This document shows positions 1 through 8,036 of a DNA stretch of 64,000 bases, piece after piece. The translations under genes were made by a program, and so were the position numbers. Under the pieces are notes generated by a model that saw only the letters and a program-made list of their open reading frames with translations, searched no databases and was not told the DNA's origin. The DNA comes from DASRDU01 sp046331565 (GTDB taxonomy: Bacteria > Acidobacteriota > Blastocatellia > RBC074): NCBI GenBank assembly GCA_046331565.1, contig JAXLQP010000003.1:248001-312000 (forward strand). The letters run 5' to 3'. The number at the start of each line of letters is the position of its first letter. Positions within the stretch are counted from its first letter, which is position 1.

Positions 1-64
1 CGCCTTTCGCGCGCGCCACTACGCCGGGGGCTAATTCCGCAAACGCCATTACGCCTCGTTTGAC

Positions 65-157
65 TGCGGATTGCGGATTGCAGAGTGCAGGGTGTTTACT
101 GCCCGCGAGTTCACCGCTGTAATCCTTTTCAATCTGCATTCTGCAATCCGCAACCTG
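65..157. repeat. Dyad of GCGGATTGC-type words
   Basis: Short words of the type GCGGATTGC and GCAGAGTGCAGG at 65-93 face complementary words (CTGCATTCTGCAATCCGC) at 131-157, giving an imperfect inverted repeat just beyond the 3' end of the DUF4097-like gene. The word style resembles the inserts inside the two TPR kinases further on. No gene is seen in bases 1-165. Confidence 0.6.
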
Positions 158-165
158 CCATCAGG

Positions 166-1071
166 TCAGTTTCTTCGCAAGGTGATCGAACCATCGCCGG
201 TGCGCACCGTCAGCAGCCTGCCGCCCTGATTCAACTGCCCGCGCAGCGTGTTGCCGAGCTTGCCCGAAATCGTCACCGGCAGTTCGGTCGAAATCGAACC
301 ATCGCTGGTATGCACGTCCAGTTCGGCAGCAAAATCAGCAGGCAGCGCCAGCATAATCGAACCATCGCCGGTTTTCAGCGACCAGGGCGCATTCATCTGC
401 GAGCCGGGTTCGATGGTCACTTCCATTGAACCGTCGCCGGTGCGGGCGTCAAGTCCGGTAAAACGGCCTCGCAGGTGCATCTTTCCGTCGCCGGTCTGGG
501 CCTGCAACCGCCCGCGCACGTCGGTCAGGTCAACCGAGCCGTCGCCGGTCTGCACGGTCACGCTGCCGCTCAGGTTGCTGGCCGTCACGTTGCCGTCGCC
601 GGTGTGCAGCGAAGTCTCACCGCTCAGACCGTGAGCTTCGATGCTGCCGTCGCCGGTGCGCGCCGTCAGCATGGATTCACGCGGCACGTGAATCGTCAGA
701 TCGGCCCGCGCCTGCAGGTTCCAGTTGACCCGCGAAGTCAGTTTCGCCTCAAAGCGAATCTCGTCGCCCGTCTGGCTGGCAACGATTTCAATGCGGTCAA
801 GATCGCCCTGGCTGCGCGCGCGTTTTTCTGCCTGACAGAGAACCTCCGCTCTGTCCCAGGCTTCGACTCTGACCGCGCCATCAAATGTGCTGACCAGCAC
901 TCGCGGCACGCCGCTGACGCGAAATGATTTTTCCTCCTGAGCCGTCACTCTGCCACGCGACTGTGCGGCGGCGACGGTCAGCCAGCAGGCCAGCAGCGCC
1001 AGCGCCCATAACATCCGGGTGATTCGTTTCAGTTTGCCTGATCCGGTTTTGTCCATTATCTGAGTCCTCAT
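166..1071 (-). CDS. Secreted DUF4097-like repeat protein
   Basis: A secreted or periplasmic protein of about 301 residues. After a short basic N-terminus a hydrophobic stretch (MLWALALLACWLTVAAAQS) looks like a signal peptide. The mature part carries eight copies of a T-[GS]-D-G-[SNK] motif, mostly about 19 residues apart, ending in TGDGSITLRRN. This regular spacing predicts a right-handed beta-helix or beta-solenoid, as in the DUF4097 'putative adhesin' family; no catalytic residues are seen. The start at 1071 was chosen because GGAAG lies just upstream and the frame beyond has no signal-like sequence; ATG at 1056 is also possible. It is the first gene of its strand here and no partner is apparent. 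The family is clear, the function unknown. Confidence 0.8.
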   Translation of the reverse strand: MRTQIMDKTGSGKLKRITRMLWALALLACWLTVAAAQSRGRVTAQEEKSFRVSGVPRVLVSTFDGAVRVEAWDRAEVLCQAEKRARSQGDLDRIEIVASQTGDEIRFEAKLTSRVNWNLQARADLTIHVPRESMLTARTGDGSIEAHGLSGETSLHTGDGNVTASNLSGSVTVQTGDGSVDLTDVRGRLQAQTGDGKMHLRGRFTGLDARTGDGSMEVTIEPGSQMNAPWSLKTGDGSIMLALPADFAAELDVHTSDGSISTELPVTISGKLGNTLRGQLNQGGRLLTVRTGDGSITLRRN

Positions 1072-1359
1072 TTCATCTTCCGCGCCAAAGCACTTTCGGC
1101 GGGGAAATTTTCCTCCTGTCACCGGGTAAGTGAAGAATGCAATCAAAAGGTTTCAGCTTTCTGGTGCAGCAATTGCAGCAGCCTTCCTCAGAATTCAGGC
1201 CAGGCGTGCTTTTTCAACCAGCAATATTTTTTTCGCAGCTTGCATGACATCGTTTAACGTGGTAGAACTCTGTTTGCAACAGGACAGCATAAAGATTGAA
1301 CTGAGCAAAGCACTGATGATCTGTCTGCTGCGGTAATTTCTGCCCCCAAGCCCCGCTGA

Positions 1360-2406
1360 ATGGACTTTATGTTGATCAATGAAGGCAGGGTTTCCTCACA
1401 CAACCTTTCCACCATTCAACAACCTGTCTGGACGACCTGGCTCAGAAAATCAGCAGCGACGGCCTTCGATGAAGCCTCTGATGGAGACAGCGCGGTGAAG
1501 GATTTTCTGCATCTGGCTGAAGCAGCGCGCGCGGCTCTGTCGTCAGGCCGCAGCAGCGCCATCGGCCTGTTGCGGGTCAGGGCCTTGTCCCGGCTGTCGT
1601 TCGAAGCCGCCCACACCGACACCGTCGCCGGACACGGTGACGAACACACCGCCATGCGGCAGCGGACTGTACTCAATGACCTTGCCGATTTTCTGGCATC
1701 CCGGCTCGACACGGTCTTTTCGCCCGACTGTCCGGGCGTGCCGCTCAGGGCAACGGCCATTTACGGCGCTTACACTTTGATGATCTGGCAGCCGGATTGT
1801 ACGGATGAAGAATTGTCGGCACGCCTGCAAATCTGGCGCGAGGAATATCGCTTTCTGAAACATTCAGATTTCGTGGCCGGCATTGCCGCCGCGCCTGAGA
1901 TCGCCACCGATCTGCTCAGCCTGATTGGCGCGGCTGACGATGCGCTGACCGAAGCCCACGCGGCCCGCCGCATCGTCTGTTACGATTCAGCCTCAGCCAG
2001 CACCGTCAGAACCCACGCCAGCCATCAGCCGACGCTGCTGATTGTTGACGATAATCGTGACCAGGTTGAGATTCTCGATCTGATTATGCGCCAGCACAGT
2101 TACCACACCCTGCGCGCCTACAACGGCGAGCAGGCGCTTGAAGCCGTGACCCGCCACAGTCCTGACCTGCTGCTGCTCGACATCGGACTGCCGGAACTTG
2201 ACGGCTTTCACGTGCTGAGCCGCCTGCGCGACCTCAATGGCGGGCGACTGGATCTGCCTGTGATTATGATTACCGGCAGCGACGCCGAAGAGAGTGTGCT
2301 GCGTGGTTTTGAACTCGGCGCGCGCGATTATGTCATCAAACCCTGCGATCCGCACGATTTGTTGTCACGCATTCAGAACATCCTGTCAGTCAGCAGCCGC
2401 CTGTAA
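1360..2406 (+). CDS. Response regulator with degenerate GGDEF-like N-terminus
   Basis: A 348-residue signalling protein. The C-terminal ~120 residues form a complete receiver domain: the acidic pair in LLIVDDNRDQ, the phospho-acceptor Asp at about residue 274 in LLLLDIGLPELDG, the switch Thr in MITGSD and the Lys in VIKPCDP. Residues ~50-210 resemble a diguanylate cyclase fold, including GADDALTEAHAARR near the end of that domain. At the expected signature position, however, the sequence reads IYGAYTLMI instead of GGDEF, so cyclase activity is unlikely. The order (GGDEF-like first, REC last) is the reverse of the common arrangement. No DNA-binding or HPt domain is present. ATG at 1369 is an alternative start; neither has a good ribosome binding site. 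No sensor kinase lies next to it. Confidence 0.8.
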   Translation: MDFMLINEGRVSSHNLSTIQQPVWTTWLRKSAATAFDEASDGDSAVKDFLHLAEAARAALSSGRSSAIGLLRVRALSRLSFEAAHTDTVAGHGDEHTAMRQRTVLNDLADFLASRLDTVFSPDCPGVPLRATAIYGAYTLMIWQPDCTDEELSARLQIWREEYRFLKHSDFVAGIAAAPEIATDLLSLIGAADDALTEAHAARRIVCYDSASASTVRTHASHQPTLLIVDDNRDQVEILDLIMRQHSYHTLRAYNGEQALEAVTRHSPDLLLLDIGLPELDGFHVLSRLRDLNGGRLDLPVIMITGSDAEESVLRGFELGARDYVIKPCDPHDLLSRIQNILSVSSRL

Positions 2407-2436
2407 TCAGGCCCCCGCTCGATCATCCTTCTTCAC

Positions 2437-2520
2437 AGGGAGCGCAGGCGCGCTGGAGCCTGCGGCACTTTCAATTGAGGCATCTTATTGAAAGCAGGGC
2501 AGGCGGGACGCCTGCGTTCC
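2437..2520. repeat. Imperfect dyad, AGGGAGCGCAGGCG type
   Basis: The word AGGGAGCGCAGGCG near 2438 is mirrored by CGCCTGCGTTCCT near 2520, and CTTTCAA is mirrored by TTGAAAG inside it. Together they make an imperfect nested hairpin in the gap between two genes on the same strand. It may also help terminate the upstream transcript, but no T-run follows. Confidence 0.5.
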
Positions 2521-2536
2521 TTGTGTCACTGCGCCA

Positions 2537-2565
2537 CTGACAAAAGCCTGAAGCTTTGCTATAAA
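2537..2565 (+). promoter_or_regulatory. Sigma70-type promoter, leaderless start likely
   Basis: CTGACA (2537-2542), a 17-base spacer and TATAAA (2560-2565). Transcription would begin near 2572-2573, only one or two bases before the ATG at 2574. No Shine-Dalgarno sequence is visible, so the epimerase mRNA is probably leaderless. Confidence 0.6.
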
Positions 2566-2573
2566 CCCGCCTT

Positions 2574-3536
2574 ATGAAAGACAGAAAATTTCTGGTGACG
2601 GGCGGAGCCGGATTTATCGGCAGTCATCTGGTTGATTACCTGCTGGCGAATGAGGCCGGGCGGGTGGTTGTGATTGATGACTTCAATGACTTCTATCAAC
2701 CGGCCATCAAGCGGGCCAATGTCGCGGCACATCTGAAACATCCGGCATACCGGCTGATTGAAGCCGACATTCGCGATTACGAAAGACTCACGGGCGTTTT
2801 CCGCGAAGAAAGCTTCGACGCCATCGTCCACCTGGCCGCGCGGGCCGGGGTGCGGCCTTCGCTGACTGAAGCCCGCCTTTACCAGGAAACCAACATTGCC
2901 GGAACACTCAACCTGCTCGAACTGGCGCGGCTGAACGGCGTCAGAAAATTCATCTTCGGTTCGTCAAGCTCTGTTTACGGCCCGACGGCGGTTCCGCCAT
3001 TTCGTGAGGATGCGCCGCTCGCACCCATCTCGCCTTATGCCGCGACCAAAGCCGCCGGTGAACTGATCGCGCACACGTACAGTCACCTGTACGGCCTGCA
3101 AATCGTCTGCCTGCGCTTTTTCACCGTTTATGGAGCGCGGCAGCGGCCTGATCTGGCGATTCACAAATTCGCCCGGCTGATTGCCGCCCGCAAACCGATT
3201 CCGGTCTTCGGTGATGGTTCGAGCGAACGTGATTTCACTTACGTTGATGACATCATTCAGGGCATTACGGCGGCGCTGCGTTACGAAGCCACGCCGTTTG
3301 AGATCATCAACCTCGGCGAGCAGCACACGATTACGCTGGCGCGGCTGATTGAACTGCTCGAAGCGGAACTTGGCCTGGAGGCCATCATTGATCGCCAGAG
3401 CGCGCAGCCCGGCGATATGCCGCGCACACACGCCGACATCAGCAAAGCGCGGCAACTGCTCGGCTACGAGCCTTCAACGCCCATCGAAACCGGCATCAAA
3501 AAATTTGTCGAATGGTTCAAATCCACGACAACCTGA
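2574..3536 (+). CDS. NAD-dependent nucleotide-sugar epimerase
   Basis: A 320-residue extended SDR of the UDP-glucose/UDP-glucuronate 4-epimerase class, normally a soluble cytoplasmic enzyme making sugar precursors for surface polysaccharides. The Rossmann motif GGAGFIGSHLVDYL is at the N-terminus, VIDDFNDFYQP follows strand 2, and the catalytic Ser/Tyr/Lys set appears in FGSSSSVYG and SPYAATKAAGE. RPDLAIHKFARLI and GDGSSERDFTYVDDI are typical substrate-side motifs of this family. Length fits. The exact sugar cannot be fixed from sequence; similarity to UDP-glucuronate epimerases is an impression. It stands alone, with its own promoter. Confidence 0.88.
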   Translation: MKDRKFLVTGGAGFIGSHLVDYLLANEAGRVVVIDDFNDFYQPAIKRANVAAHLKHPAYRLIEADIRDYERLTGVFREESFDAIVHLAARAGVRPSLTEARLYQETNIAGTLNLLELARLNGVRKFIFGSSSSVYGPTAVPPFREDAPLAPISPYAATKAAGELIAHTYSHLYGLQIVCLRFFTVYGARQRPDLAIHKFARLIAARKPIPVFGDGSSERDFTYVDDIIQGITAALRYEATPFEIINLGEQHTITLARLIELLEAELGLEAIIDRQSAQPGDMPRTHADISKARQLLGYEPSTPIETGIKKFVEWFKSTTT

Positions 3537-3590
3537 CTCCGCCATACCCTGTAAACACAGGCTGGCGGCGGATAAAAAATAATCTTCAGG

Positions 3591-3618
3591 TTGACAAGCT
3601 CCGGCTGCGGCGTGTAAA
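3591..3618 (+). promoter_or_regulatory. Promoter of the sulfite reductase leader
   Basis: TTGACA at 3591-3596, a 16-base spacer and TGTAAA at 3613-3618. It lies about 110 bases upstream of the small poly-cysteine ORF and is the best sigma70-like match in the gap. Short dyads (GATGATTCATC and TCATCA/TGATGA) lie between it and the ORF and could be operator or RNA structure. Confidence 0.5.
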
Positions 3619-3730
3619 AAGCCTGCACGCTGAAACATTACGATGATTCATCATTACCGCCGCAGTGATGAGCCGGACTGATGAACATCGGAGCAGTTAA
3701 CGCAGAATCAAATTGAAAGCAGGAAGCACA

Positions 3731-3871
3731 ATGGTTTTACAAGCAGGTTTCAATAACTGGGCCAGCAGTGGCAGTTCACCTTCAGTCGTGCTGAGTCCGA
3801 ACGTCATCACCCTTCCCGTCTGCCTGCCTTTCGCCGCCTCCTGTCGCACCTCCTGTTGTTGTTGCCGCTAA
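3731..3871 (+). CDS. Poly-cysteine leader peptide
   Basis: A 46-codon ORF with ATG at 3731 preceded by AGGA at a normal distance (AGGAAGCACA then ATG). The peptide starts MVLQAGFNNW, has Cys at residues 31 and 38 and ends SCCCCR followed directly by TAA. Six of the last sixteen residues are Cys, four of them consecutive (TGT TGT TGT TGC). It lies 236 bases upstream of the siroheme sulfite reductase gene and downstream of a plausible promoter. A short ORF ending in a run of codons for the pathway's end product is the layout of an attenuation leader peptide; polycysteine leader ORFs have been described upstream of sulfur genes in mycobacteria. I infer that ribosome stalling at the Cys run senses Cys-tRNA supply and raises expression of the operon. 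No other function is suggested by the peptide. Confidence 0.7.
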   Translation: MVLQAGFNNWASSGSSPSVVLSPNVITLPVCLPFAASCRTSCCCCR

Positions 3872-4107
3872 TTCACCTCTGCCACGTTCGCAGAGACTCC
3901 TGTTCAATTCCCGAATCAGACCCTGCTGAGTCATCACGCAATTCGCCTGTGGTGTGATTGCGCTGAAGCCTCTGCCTCTGAGTCCTGAGCCAGGAACTGA
4001 ACCAAGGCCATCGTCTCTGCCTGACATGTCAGATCGCCACATCACTGCTGCCGCTGCTGAAGCGGGCAGGGGCAGGACTATTTGCCATCACGCAAGGGGA
4101 AATTTTT
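3872..4107 (+). promoter_or_regulatory. Candidate attenuator region of the sulfite reductase operon
   Basis: There is no other gene here. Competing short pairings are visible: ATCAC with GTGAT and, overlapping it, CGCAAT with ATTGCG around 3934-3962; the 12-base palindrome CTGACATGTCAG at 4020-4031; and a bulged hairpin CTGCCGCT/AGCGGGCAG at 4047-4068. The word CATCACGCAA occurs both near 3933 and immediately before the ribosome binding site (AAGGGGA) of the reductase. No classic hairpin plus T-run is seen, so control could act on translation or through Rho. Folding is inferred by eye only. Confidence 0.4.
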
Positions 4108-5745
4108 ATGGCAGACGCAAATTCCAAAGAGAACAGAGCCGAACGCATCAAGCGTGAAAAGGACGGACTCAATGTCCGCGCTGACATTGAACGATACGCG
4201 CAGACCGGCTTTCACGCGATTGATCCCGATGACCTCGACCGTTTCAAGTGGTACGGCCTTTACACGCAGCGCCCGGCAGAAGAGGGCTTGTTTATGCTGC
4301 GCATCAGAATCCCGAACGGCGTCCTCAGCTCAGAACAGCTTGAAACCATTGGCTGGCTGTCGAAGGTCTATGCCCGCTCAACCGGCGACATCACCACGCG
4401 CCAGGACATTCAGTTCCATGACATTCGCATTGAAGATGCGCCGCGCATCCTCAGTGAACTTGACGGCATCGGCCTGACCACGCAGGAAGCCTGCGGCGAC
4501 GTGGTGCGCAATGTCGTCGGCAGCCCGCTGGCCGGAGTTGAAGCCGGAGAACTGATTGATGCCCTGCCGATTGTCGCTGAAGTGCACGAGTTGTTTCTCA
4601 ACAACTATGCCTTCTCGAACCTGCCGCGCAAATTCAAGATTTCGATTTCGGGCAGCGCGCAACCGCAGGAACAGCACGAAATCAATGATGTCGGACTGAT
4701 CGCCGTCAGAAATGAACGCGGCGAAACGGGCTTCGATTTGTGGGTCGGCGGCGGGCTGGGCGCAGTGCCGCACCTGGCGCGGCGGCTCAATGCCTTTGTG
4801 CGCCCGCACGAAGTCAGCGAAGTCATTACGCGCATCGTTGAAATCTTTCGTGATCACGGCAACCGCGACAATCGCAGGAAAGCGCGGCTGAAATTTCTGG
4901 TGGCGGCGTGGGGCCTTGAACGCTTTCGCGCTGAACTCGAAGCGCGGCTTGGTCGTCAGCTTGAAGATTACCGCGCCACCGAAATTACCGATTTTCCAGC
5001 GCAGCCTTATCTCGGCGTCGGCTTGCAGAAAAATACTGATGCTGATGGCAGGCCGCTTTATTACGTCGGCGCGGCGGTGCTGCGGGGCCGCATTTCAGGC
5101 GAGCAGATGGTTCGCATTGCCGGGCTGGCGCGCTTTTACGGCAGCGGGCGCGTGCGACTGACGGCGACGCAGAATCTGATTGTGCTGGATGTGCCGCAGC
5201 GCCTGATTGAAGAACTGACCACCGAACTCGCCGCGCTCGATCTGCACATTGAAGCCTCGCCGTTTCGCAAAGGCACGGTGGCCTGCACCGGTCGGCAGTT
5301 CTGCAAGCTCGCCATCGTCGAAACCAAAGACCGCGCTGCTGAAATCGTTCGCCACCTCGAAGAAACCGTGCCCGGCTTTCGTGACGACCTGCGCATCAGC
5401 GTCAGCGGCTGCGTCAATTCGTGCGCGCAATATCAGATTGCCGACATCGGACTGGTGGGCGTCAGGGGACAGGAAAACGGCGAGGAGGCTGATTACTTTC
5501 AGATTCACCTCGGCGGTCATCTCGGTCGGCACGCGCGATTCGGACGCAAGCTGTCAAAGCGCGTGCGCGTCAGCGAAGCGAAGTATTACATCGAACGCCT
5601 GATTCAGGTCTTTCGTGAACGGCGCAGGGATGGCGAACGATTCCACGAATTCATTGCGCGGCACGAAACAGCGGAACTCGAAACGCTGGATGCCGCCATT
5701 CCCGAACTCATTTTCGCCTTCGGTGGCGAAGCATTGTCGGCCTGA
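4108..5745 (+). CDS. Siroheme-dependent sulfite (nitrite) reductase
   Basis: A 545-residue assimilatory reductase of the nitrite/sulfite reductase family, which carries siroheme coupled to a [4Fe-4S] cluster and reduces sulfite to sulfide (or nitrite to ammonia) by six electrons, usually from ferredoxin. The cluster/siroheme ligands are in place: Cys393 and Cys399 in ACTGRQFCK, and Cys435 and Cys439 in SGCVNSCAQ. The duplicated ferredoxin-like and catalytic repeats are both present and length is normal for the single-subunit form. The start is supported by AAGGGGA upstream. Downstream genes make siroheme and reduce APS, so sulfite is the likely substrate; nitrite cannot be excluded by sequence alone. 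Expression is probably governed by the poly-Cys leader upstream. Confidence 0.92.
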   Translation: MADANSKENRAERIKREKDGLNVRADIERYAQTGFHAIDPDDLDRFKWYGLYTQRPAEEGLFMLRIRIPNGVLSSEQLETIGWLSKVYARSTGDITTRQDIQFHDIRIEDAPRILSELDGIGLTTQEACGDVVRNVVGSPLAGVEAGELIDALPIVAEVHELFLNNYAFSNLPRKFKISISGSAQPQEQHEINDVGLIAVRNERGETGFDLWVGGGLGAVPHLARRLNAFVRPHEVSEVITRIVEIFRDHGNRDNRRKARLKFLVAAWGLERFRAELEARLGRQLEDYRATEITDFPAQPYLGVGLQKNTDADGRPLYYVGAAVLRGRISGEQMVRIAGLARFYGSGRVRLTATQNLIVLDVPQRLIEELTTELAALDLHIEASPFRKGTVACTGRQFCKLAIVETKDRAAEIVRHLEETVPGFRDDLRISVSGCVNSCAQYQIADIGLVGVRGQENGEEADYFQIHLGGHLGRHARFGRKLSKRVRVSEAKYYIERLIQVFRERRRDGERFHEFIARHETAELETLDAAIPELIFAFGGEALSA

Positions 5746-5771
5746 TTTTCAGGTCAACGGAGGCAGCAGCG

Positions 5772-6560
5772 ATGACTGGCAGAAGCAAAGGCAAAGTTTA
5801 TCTGACTGGCGCGGGGCCGGGCGATCCGGGCCTGCTGACGCTGAAGGCGCGCGACCTGCTCGCGGCGGCTGACTGTGTGATTTACGACTATCTGGTCAAT
5901 CCTGAAATTCTGCGGCACGCGCCGTCCCGCTCCGAACTGATTTACGTGGGCAAGCGCGGCACTGAGATTTCCTGGACGCAGGCCGAAATCAACCGGCTGC
6001 TGATTGAGAAGGCGCGTGAACATCGCTTCATCGTGCGGCTCAAGGGTGGCGACCCGTTTATTTTCGGGCGCGGCGGCGAGGAAGCAGAAGCGCTGACCGG
6101 CGCAGGCATTGAATGGGAAGTCGTGCCGGGCGTCTCAGCCGGGGCTGCGGTCGCCGCTTACGCGGGCATTCCGGTGACGCATCGCGGCCTGAGCAGTTCG
6201 GTGGCTTTTATTACCGGCCACGAAGATCCGGCCAAAACTCAGTCAGCGATTCACTGGGAACATCTGGCCACCGGCGTTGATACGCTCGTGTTTTTTATGG
6301 GCGTCGGGCGCATTCGTGAAATCACCGAAAGCCTGATGCAGCACGGTCGCACGGCGCAGACGCCTGTCGCCGTGATTCGCTGGGGCACTTATGAAAATCA
6401 GGAAGTTTACACCAGCGACCTAGCGAATGTGGCGGCGCTTATTGAACGCGAACGCGTCAGGGCGCCGGCCATCATTGTTGTTGGTGAAGTCGTGCGATTG
6501 CGTGAACGGCTGCAATGGTTCACGCCACAACTGATCGAAGCTGCGGCAAATGCGGCTTAA
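5772..6560 (+). CDS. cobA: Uroporphyrinogen-III C-methyltransferase (SUMT)
   Basis: A 262-residue SAM-dependent enzyme that methylates uroporphyrinogen III at C2 and C7 to give precorrin-2, the first step towards siroheme. The motifs are clear: VYLTGAGPGDPGLLTLKA at the N-terminus, DYLVNPEIL, VRLKGGDPFIFGRGGEEAE, VVPGVSAG and PVAVIRWGT. Length matches stand-alone SUMT rather than the longer CysG fusion. It follows the reductase by 26 bases with GGAGG upstream of its ATG, and the precorrin-2 dehydrogenase comes next, so the three genes supply enzyme and cofactor together. Confidence 0.94.
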   Translation: MTGRSKGKVYLTGAGPGDPGLLTLKARDLLAAADCVIYDYLVNPEILRHAPSRSELIYVGKRGTEISWTQAEINRLLIEKAREHRFIVRLKGGDPFIFGRGGEEAEALTGAGIEWEVVPGVSAGAAVAAYAGIPVTHRGLSSSVAFITGHEDPAKTQSAIHWEHLATGVDTLVFFMGVGRIREITESLMQHGRTAQTPVAVIRWGTYENQEVYTSDLANVAALIERERVRAPAIIVVGEVVRLRERLQWFTPQLIEAAANAA

Positions 6561-6573
6561 GCGAGGAAGTTTT

Positions 6574-7230
6574 ATGCGTTATTACCCGATTCATCTTGAT
6601 CTGCGCGGGCGCGAGGTGCTCGTCACCGGCGGCGGCGCAATTGCCGAAGGAAAAATCGAACAACTGCTTTCTGCCGGAGCGCGGGTGCGCGTGGTCAGCC
6701 CGACGCTGACAGCGCGCCTCGGCGAACTGGTCAATCAGGGCGTGATTGATTACCGCTGCGGCAGTTTCATTGAAAACGATCTGAACGGCGCAACGCTGGT
6801 CATCAGCGCCACAAACGATCAGGCCGTCAATGAAAAGGTCGCACGCGCTGCGGCGTGGCGCAGAGTGCCGCACAACATCGTGGATCAGCCGGAGCTGTGC
6901 AGTTTCATCACGCCTGCGCTGGTCACGCGCGGCGAATTGCAGATCAGCATTTCAACGAGCGGCTCTGGTCCCGTCGTCGCGCAGCGCGTGAAGCGCGAGA
7001 TTGCGGAACTGATCGGCCCGGAATACGGCGAACTGCTCGAAATTGCCGCCGCGATGCGTGCTGAAGCCCGCGCGCTGATTGACGATTTTGAGAAACGCCG
7101 CGACCTGCTGCGCGCCTTCGCTGAATCCGCCGCGATTGAACTGCTGCGCGCGGGTCGTCGCGCCGAAGCTGAACAGCTTGCCCGCGAACTGCTGAGCCAC
7201 GCCGCACAGCAGCAGACACTGGCCGCCTGA
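6574..7230 (+). CDS. Precorrin-2 dehydrogenase / siroheme synthase
   Basis: A 218-residue SirC/Met8-like enzyme that oxidises precorrin-2 to sirohydrochlorin with NAD+ and, in bifunctional members, inserts iron. The Rossmann motif reads VLVTGGGAIAEGKIEQLL, with Gly where many homologues have Arg. VISATNDQAVN and NIVDQPELCSFITPA follow, and STSGSGPVVAQRVKREIE-like sequence begins the dimerisation part. The ATG at 6574 was chosen because GAGGAAG precedes it and the Rossmann strand follows at once; a longer in-frame start inside the SUMT gene has no such site. No separate ferrochelatase is seen nearby, so this protein may do both final steps, which sequence alone does not prove. Confidence 0.88.
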   Translation: MRYYPIHLDLRGREVLVTGGGAIAEGKIEQLLSAGARVRVVSPTLTARLGELVNQGVIDYRCGSFIENDLNGATLVISATNDQAVNEKVARAAAWRRVPHNIVDQPELCSFITPALVTRGELQISISTSGSGPVVAQRVKREIAELIGPEYGELLEIAAAMRAEARALIDDFEKRRDLLRAFAESAAIELLRAGRRAEAEQLARELLSHAAQQQTLAA

Positions 7231-7263
7231 ACCTGAACGGAACATCCAGAGAGCAACGGCACA

Positions 7264-7953
7264 ATGAATCTTTCAGAGTTTGAGATCAGACAACTGTCGC
7301 ATCATTTTGAAACCCGCAGCGTCGAGGAAGTGCTGGAATGGGCGGTGGCCTGTTTTGCTTCCCGGCTGGTGATGACATCGAGCTTCGGCGCGGAAGGGCT
7401 GGTGCTGATTGACAAACTGTCGCGCATCAGGCCTGACCTGCCGGTGATTTATCTGGACACCGGGTTTCATTTTCCTGAAACGGAAAAACTCAGGGAGCAG
7501 GTCAGGACGCGCTTTAATCTGAACCTGATCGAACAGCGCGCTGCGCTCACGATTGAAGAGCAGGCTGCTGTTTATGGTGACAGGCTTTATGAACGCGACC
7601 CTGATTTGTGTTGCCGGTTGCGCAAGGTCGAGCCGCTCGGTGAAGCATTAAAAGGTTACGATGCGTGGATTGCGGCGCTGCGCCGCGATCAGTCGCCGTC
7701 GCGGGCCGGGATTGGCGTCATCGAATGGAATGCGCGGCACTCAATGGTCAAGATTAATCCGCTGGCCAACTGGACGCGGCGGCAGGTCTGGGATTACGTG
7801 ATCCGGCACGAACTGCCTTACAACCCGCTTTATGATGAAGGCTACGCGAGCATCGGCTGTGCGCCGTGCACGCGGCGCGTCACGGCAGGCGCGCACGAAC
7901 GCAGCGGGCGCTGGGACGGAGTGGTGAAACTGGAATGCGGCATTCACCAGTAA
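7264..7953 (+). CDS. cysH: Adenylylsulfate (APS) reductase
   Basis: A 229-residue thioredoxin-dependent reductase converting APS to sulfite and AMP. The PP-loop is MTSSFGAEGLVLID and the catalytic tail is KLECGIHQ with Cys225. The cluster cysteines, CC at residues 116-117 (DLCCRLRK) and CxxC at 199-202 (GCAPCTRR), are present. These distinguish the [4Fe-4S] APS reductases from the cluster-free PAPS reductases, so no APS kinase is needed. It is the last gene of the first sulfur operon; a strong hairpin follows 16 bases later. ATP sulfurylase, which makes APS, is not in the window. Confidence 0.93.
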   Translation: MNLSEFEIRQLSHHFETRSVEEVLEWAVACFASRLVMTSSFGAEGLVLIDKLSRIRPDLPVIYLDTGFHFPETEKLREQVRTRFNLNLIEQRAALTIEEQAAVYGDRLYERDPDLCCRLRKVEPLGEALKGYDAWIAALRRDQSPSRAGIGVIEWNARHSMVKINPLANWTRRQVWDYVIRHELPYNPLYDEGYASIGCAPCTRRVTAGAHERSGRWDGVVKLECGIHQ

Positions 7954-7969
7954 AGACGCGGCCCTGACC

Positions 7970-7992
7970 CGCCCCTGGTCTGACCAGGGGCG
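7970..7992 (+). terminator. Strong GC hairpin after APS reductase
   Basis: A perfect 10-base stem (CGCCCCTGGT paired with ACCAGGGGCG) with a three-base loop, 16 bases after the APS reductase stop. No T-run follows, so it may terminate imperfectly or protect the 3' end. It separates the reductase operon from the transporter promoter. Confidence 0.6.
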
Positions 7993-8006
7993 AGCGGTCG
8001 GACGCA

Positions 8007-8036
8007 TTGACATCCTTCTGACGAAACGTGTATAAC
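8007..8036 (+). promoter_or_regulatory. Promoter of the sulfate transporter operon
   Basis: TTGACA (8007-8012), an 18-base spacer and TATAAC (8031-8036), 15 bases after the hairpin. It is the best promoter match in the sulfur cluster. Transcription from here gives a leader of more than 400 bases before the binding-protein gene. Confidence 0.65.

Noticed and set aside
3590..4107. SAM or other known sulfur riboswitch before the sulfite reductase
   Set aside because: I could not find the conserved SAM-I/SAM-II core words; the poly-Cys ORF explains the leader better.
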